Shown: piece by piece, positions 6,369 to 8,840 of the stretch | Numbering within the stretch: the stretch's first letter is position 1 | How the letters are laid out: each line of letters begins with the position of its first letter | Origin: Nitrospina sp. | GTDB taxonomy: Bacteria > Nitrospinota > Nitrospinia > Nitrospinales > VA-1 | Length of the DNA: 8,840 nucleotides | Direction: 5' to 3' | Assembly: GCA_018647025.1 (NCBI GenBank) | Contig: JABGTQ010000144.1 | Span: 1 to 8,840 of the forward strand | The notes under the pieces: model-generated | Seen by the model: the letters and a program-made list of their open reading frames with translations, nothing else | The model's database searches: none | Told to the model about the DNA's origin: nothing | Position numbers and translations under genes: made by a program

Positions 6369-7625
6369 ATGTCACCCGAAACTGCCGAGGCAAAACAAAA
6401 CAGTACAAGTAAGCACGCTAATGTTCCAGGAAAACCAGAGGGCTGGGTACCCGCAGGAGATTTGCAAGAAGTAATTTCTCTTGAGGAAATGCAAAAACTG
6501 CCAAAGGAAACTATATTCATGACCGGGAGTGAAGCGGCCCGCGAATCAATTCGTAGAGCAAACGTTGATATGGCAATTGCCTACCCTATAACTCCCCAGT
6601 CAGAAACAATGCAGCAGGCTGGGTACTTGTTCGACGAAGGATATATCAAAGATTACTACCGTGCGGAAGAGGAGATAGGCACAATGTCCGCCATCAGTGG
6701 CGCATCTCGTGCAGGTGTACGAAGCCTCACTGCTACTTCAGGTCCTGGGTTAATGAGAGGCATGGAAGCACTAGCTTCATGGCCTGGAGCAAGGGTTCCT
6801 ATTGTAATGCTTAATATGTGCCGAGTTATCAACACCCCTCTGGCTATCCAACCCGATAATGCAGAAATATCTTTCCTACTCAACACAGGAATGTTGGTCT
6901 TGCATGCTGAAAACCAGCAGGATTTTTTTGACTGGCCCTTAGTAGCTTTTATGGTCAGCGAAGAGGTTGATGTGACATTACCTTGTACCGTATCAGTAGA
7001 CGGCTTCTTTGTGACCCACGCACGTGGCAACGTTGCAATGTGCGACAAAAAATATAAGATTCCACCGCGAGATGGCTGGAGAAATGCAGTTCCTTCAATG
7101 GATAATGAAAATCCACCGGCACGAATATCTCGCGATGCTCCAATCCAGAAAAGTAATTTTATTAGTTATCATATGCACGCAAGTTGGCAGCAAGAAGTCT
7201 TTTCTGCGGTGCAACGGTCGGCGAAGTACTTTGATAAATATCTTGGTGGCCTGATTGAAGTTGTGAACCCAGGTGCCGATGAAATGATAATCGCTTCAGG
7301 TGCGGCAGTATCTCAGGCACGCGAAGCGGTTCGCCAAGAAGAAGAAAAGGGTAATAAAGTCGGCCTTATCAAGGTTAAGACCATCCGTCCTTTTCCTACT
7401 GCACAAGTCATTGCTGCTGCCAAGCATGCAAAAGTTATCCTAGTTCCTGAATTTAATCAAACTGGTTGGTTGCATAAAGAGGTGTGTACTACCCTCTATG
7501 GTCATACTCAAGCAGTTATTTATAATGGCCCCAGAGTTTATGGCGGAATGACGATGCCCACTGAGTTGATCCTCGATTGGCTTAAAGACATAAGAGAAAA
7601 AGACAAATCAAGAAATCATTTTTAA
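6369..7625 (+). CDS. 2-oxoacid:acceptor (ferredoxin) oxidoreductase, alpha subunit
   Basis: This is the alpha subunit of a pyruvate/2-oxoglutarate:ferredoxin oxidoreductase of the split-subunit type, which interconverts a 2-oxoacid plus CoA with an acyl-CoA, CO2 and reduced ferredoxin. The 418 residues include an N-terminal extension of about 48 polar residues. The POR N-terminal domain (about 50-260) has AYPITPQSETM (71-81, T75 equivalent to the substrate-contacting Thr of PFOR), the AEEEIGTMSAISGASRAGVR segment with its conserved Glu (about E102), and ATSGPGL (122-128). R152 probably matches the PFOR substrate Arg. Domain II (about 300-410) has VKTIRPFP (336-343). The usual GDxxD...RxTG stretch is replaced by QPDNAEISFLLNTG (161-174). 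GGAG at 6355-6358, 10 nt upstream, supports the start. I leave the symbol empty because porA, forA and korA cannot be told apart. Nearby sucCD favours 2-oxoglutarate. Confidence 0.9.
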   Translation: MSPETAEAKQNSTSKHANVPGKPEGWVPAGDLQEVISLEEMQKLPKETIFMTGSEAARESIRRANVDMAIAYPITPQSETMQQAGYLFDEGYIKDYYRAEEEIGTMSAISGASRAGVRSLTATSGPGLMRGMEALASWPGARVPIVMLNMCRVINTPLAIQPDNAEISFLLNTGMLVLHAENQQDFFDWPLVAFMVSEEVDVTLPCTVSVDGFFVTHARGNVAMCDKKYKIPPRDGWRNAVPSMDNENPPARISRDAPIQKSNFISYHMHASWQQEVFSAVQRSAKYFDKYLGGLIEVVNPGADEMIIASGAAVSQAREAVRQEEEKGNKVGLIKVKTIRPFPTAQVIAAAKHAKVILVPEFNQTGWLHKEVCTTLYGHTQAVIYNGPRVYGGMTMPTELILDWLKDIREKDKSRNHF

Positions 7626-7757
7626 TTTGAGAGAAGTGATGAAGGAAGCCAGCTTGCGGCATTTTATGCCATGGCTGATAATTTGTAATTACGATTTTAT
7701 TTTAAAATCGAAAAATATATATCGAATTTTAATAAATAACAAAATGGAGGGGGAATC
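7626..7757. other. Structured 132-bp gap between alpha and beta genes
   Basis: The gap holds two inverted repeats. The first is compound: AGCCA (7647-7651) with TGGCT (7672-7676), enclosing GGCAT-TTT-ATGCC (7658-7670). The second is a perfect 8-bp AT-rich stem, CGATTTTA (7692-7699) with TAAAATCG (7703-7710), loop TTT. Neither ends in a proper T run, so they look more like mRNA-processing or stability elements than terminators. The rest is strongly AT-rich. A strong GGAGG (7746-7750) precedes the beta ATG by 7 nt. A 42-codon open frame (7639-7767) also crosses the gap. Confidence 0.55.
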
Positions 7758-8636
7758 ATGTCCCTAGATACAGTTAAGCCAGCACCCGGTTATTTGGAGC
7801 ACTTACCAGTTGAATACCAAGATCTTGTGAAGCATGGTCAATATGGTAAAAAGAAAAAAGTTAGCGATATGGGAAAGTTCAAAGAATTAATTGAAGAGCA
7901 TCCCATGTGCGCGGGTTGTGCAATGACTCTATTTATCAGACTTGTATTTCTTGCATTGCCCAAACCTGAACACACCATATTCGTTGGAACAGCAGGATGT
8001 GGGCGTTTGGCTATATCTCAGGGTAATGTACCATTTATTTATGGAAACTATGGTGACACTAACGCAGTTGCTTCGGGATTGAAGCGTGGTCTTGAGCTTA
8101 GATTCCCCGAACAAAAGAAAGACGTAATTGTAATGTGTGGAGATGGTGGATTGGTAGATATTGGATTCCAGGGCCTTATGCACAGTTGGTTTCGTCATGA
8201 AAAATTTTCCACCTTCATGCTTGACAATGAAATTTACGGAAATACTGGTGGACAGGAAAGCGGCATGACTGCACAGGGGCTAGTTGCTAAAATGTCTCCA
8301 CGTGGAAAAGTAGATGAAAAAATGGACATGTTGGGCTTAGCAAAGGTAGCCAAGTTGGATTATATTGCTAGAATCGTTCCAACTAATCCCGCAAGAGTAG
8401 TTCGGACTGCCCGACGTGCAATTTTAATTGCTCGTGAATTTGGCTCAACCTATGTTCAAGCTTATACATCATGCAACATTGAGTATTCAATTCCAACTCC
8501 GGATGTTATGCAAGATGCATTTGATAAGGAAAAAAAGGAATATGGATTCGAAGAGCATTTTTCAGATCGTGCTAAAGCGTATATAGATGATCTTGAGAAA
8601 AAAGACAAAGCGGCTGCTAAAGCTGCTAAGAAATAA
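7758..8636 (+). CDS. 2-oxoacid:acceptor (ferredoxin) oxidoreductase, beta subunit (TPP-binding)
   Basis: The beta subunit binds thiamine pyrophosphate and one [4Fe-4S] cluster, and passes electrons from the decarboxylated (or to-be-carboxylated) intermediate. At 292 residues it has the normal length. Cluster ligands are likely C51 and C54 (HPMCAGCAM), C81 (TAGCGRLA) and C239 (TSCNIEY). The TPP/Mg motif runs from GDGG (128-131; D129) to LDNEIYGNTGGQ (155-166), with N157 and N162. YGNYGDTNAVASGLKRG (95-111) matches the family's small-domain segment. The N-terminal ~40 residues and the Lys/Ala-rich tail (281-292) are peripheral additions. The start is fixed by GGAGG at 7746-7750. The gamma gene follows 15 bp later behind its own strong Shine-Dalgarno, so the three genes form one operon. 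Confidence 0.93.
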   Translation: MSLDTVKPAPGYLEHLPVEYQDLVKHGQYGKKKKVSDMGKFKELIEEHPMCAGCAMTLFIRLVFLALPKPEHTIFVGTAGCGRLAISQGNVPFIYGNYGDTNAVASGLKRGLELRFPEQKKDVIVMCGDGGLVDIGFQGLMHSWFRHEKFSTFMLDNEIYGNTGGQESGMTAQGLVAKMSPRGKVDEKMDMLGLAKVAKLDYIARIVPTNPARVVRTARRAILIAREFGSTYVQAYTSCNIEYSIPTPDVMQDAFDKEKKEYGFEEHFSDRAKAYIDDLEKKDKAAAKAAKK

Positions 8637-8651
8637 AAAGGAGAAATAATC

Positions 8652-8840
8652 ATGGGAGTAAAACGTTATAATGTTCGCATGGCGGGACTCGGAGGTCAAG
8701 GTGTTGTTACCGCCTCTCATATATTGAGTAATGGAGTCGTTATTTCAGGCGGTCATAGTTCTCTGGTTCCTTTTTTTGGATCAGAAAAACGAAATGCGCC
8801 TGTCGAAAGTTATGTCCGGATTTCTGCCGATGTGATTTAT
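8652..8840 (+). CDS. 2-oxoacid:acceptor (ferredoxin) oxidoreductase, gamma subunit, N-terminal part
   Basis: The gene runs off the right edge after 63 codons, starting MGVKRYNVRMAGLGGQGVVT. GLGGQGVVTASHILS (12-26) is the glycine-rich nucleotide-like loop of the POR gamma domain, which in PFOR contributes to the CoA-binding region. SSLVPFFGSEKRNAPVESYV (37-56), with its FFGxExRxAPV core, is the second diagnostic motif of the family. AAGGAG at 8638-8643, 8 nt before the ATG, supports the start. It lies 15 bp after the beta stop codon. A ferredoxin-like delta subunit would be expected further downstream, since none is present upstream in this window. Confidence 0.93.
   Translation, partial: MGVKRYNVRMAGLGGQGVVTASHILSNGVVISGGHSSLVPFFGSEKRNAPVESYVRISADVIY

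Noticed and set aside
6656..7143. Long reverse-strand open frames across the alpha gene
   Set aside because: They lie wholly opposite a clearly conserved oxidoreductase gene, have no ribosome-binding site, and encode nothing recognisable.
7024..7254. Plus-strand alternative frame inside the alpha gene
   Set aside because: It is fully nested in a conserved gene and has no supporting ribosome-binding site or family resemblance.
7647..7676. Intrinsic terminator between alpha and beta
   Set aside because: The hairpin is not followed by a T run (TGATAATTTG follows), and termination here would separate subunits of one enzyme.

Overview
The window is a bacterial chromosomal segment of low GC content (roughly 40% by eye). 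It carries flagellar filament-cap genes, both succinyl-CoA synthetase subunits, three small proteins of uncertain role, and the first three genes (alpha, beta and a cut-off gamma) of a multi-subunit 2-oxoacid:acceptor (ferredoxin) oxidoreductase. A split-subunit oxidoreductase of this type close to sucCD is what a reductive TCA cycle organism would carry. Candidates are Nitrospinota, Nitrospirota, Aquificota or a related lineage. I lean towards a Nitrospinota-like marine bacterium, but this is inference and no marker in the window fixes the taxonomy.

Layout: (1) 1-215, minus strand: the N-terminal piece of a ribonuclease H-like / DEDD-type exonuclease running off the left edge. (2) 216-495: an AT-rich divergent intergenic region holding a good candidate sigma-28 (FliA) promoter for the next genes. 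(3) 496-2595, plus: fliD then fliS, the filament cap and the flagellin chaperone. (4) 2806-4832, plus: sucC and sucD, overlapping by ATGA, behind a sigma-70-like promoter candidate. (5) 4842-5677, minus: a DUF1841-like protein that ends 9 bp from the sucD stop, and an unrecognised 94-residue protein. (6) 5827-6138, plus: an unrecognised 103-residue protein followed by a Rho-independent terminator. (7) 6139-6368: a 230-bp leader with direct repeats and palindromes and a promoter candidate whose -35 box lies inside the terminator hairpin. (8) 6369-8840, plus: oxidoreductase alpha, a 132-bp structured gap, beta, and the first 63 codons of gamma.

How the genes work together: succinyl-CoA synthetase interconverts succinate and succinyl-CoA. 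A 2-oxoglutarate:ferredoxin oxidoreductase would then carboxylate succinyl-CoA reductively to 2-oxoglutarate, so the two enzymes catalyse consecutive reverse-TCA steps. The sequence alone does not settle whether the substrate is 2-oxoglutarate or pyruvate. FliD and FliS act together in flagellar assembly and appear to share a sigma-28 transcript. The most interesting non-coding stretches are the repeat-rich leader before the alpha gene and the structured alpha-beta gap. I see no CRISPR array, insertion sequence, tRNA, rRNA or defence system.
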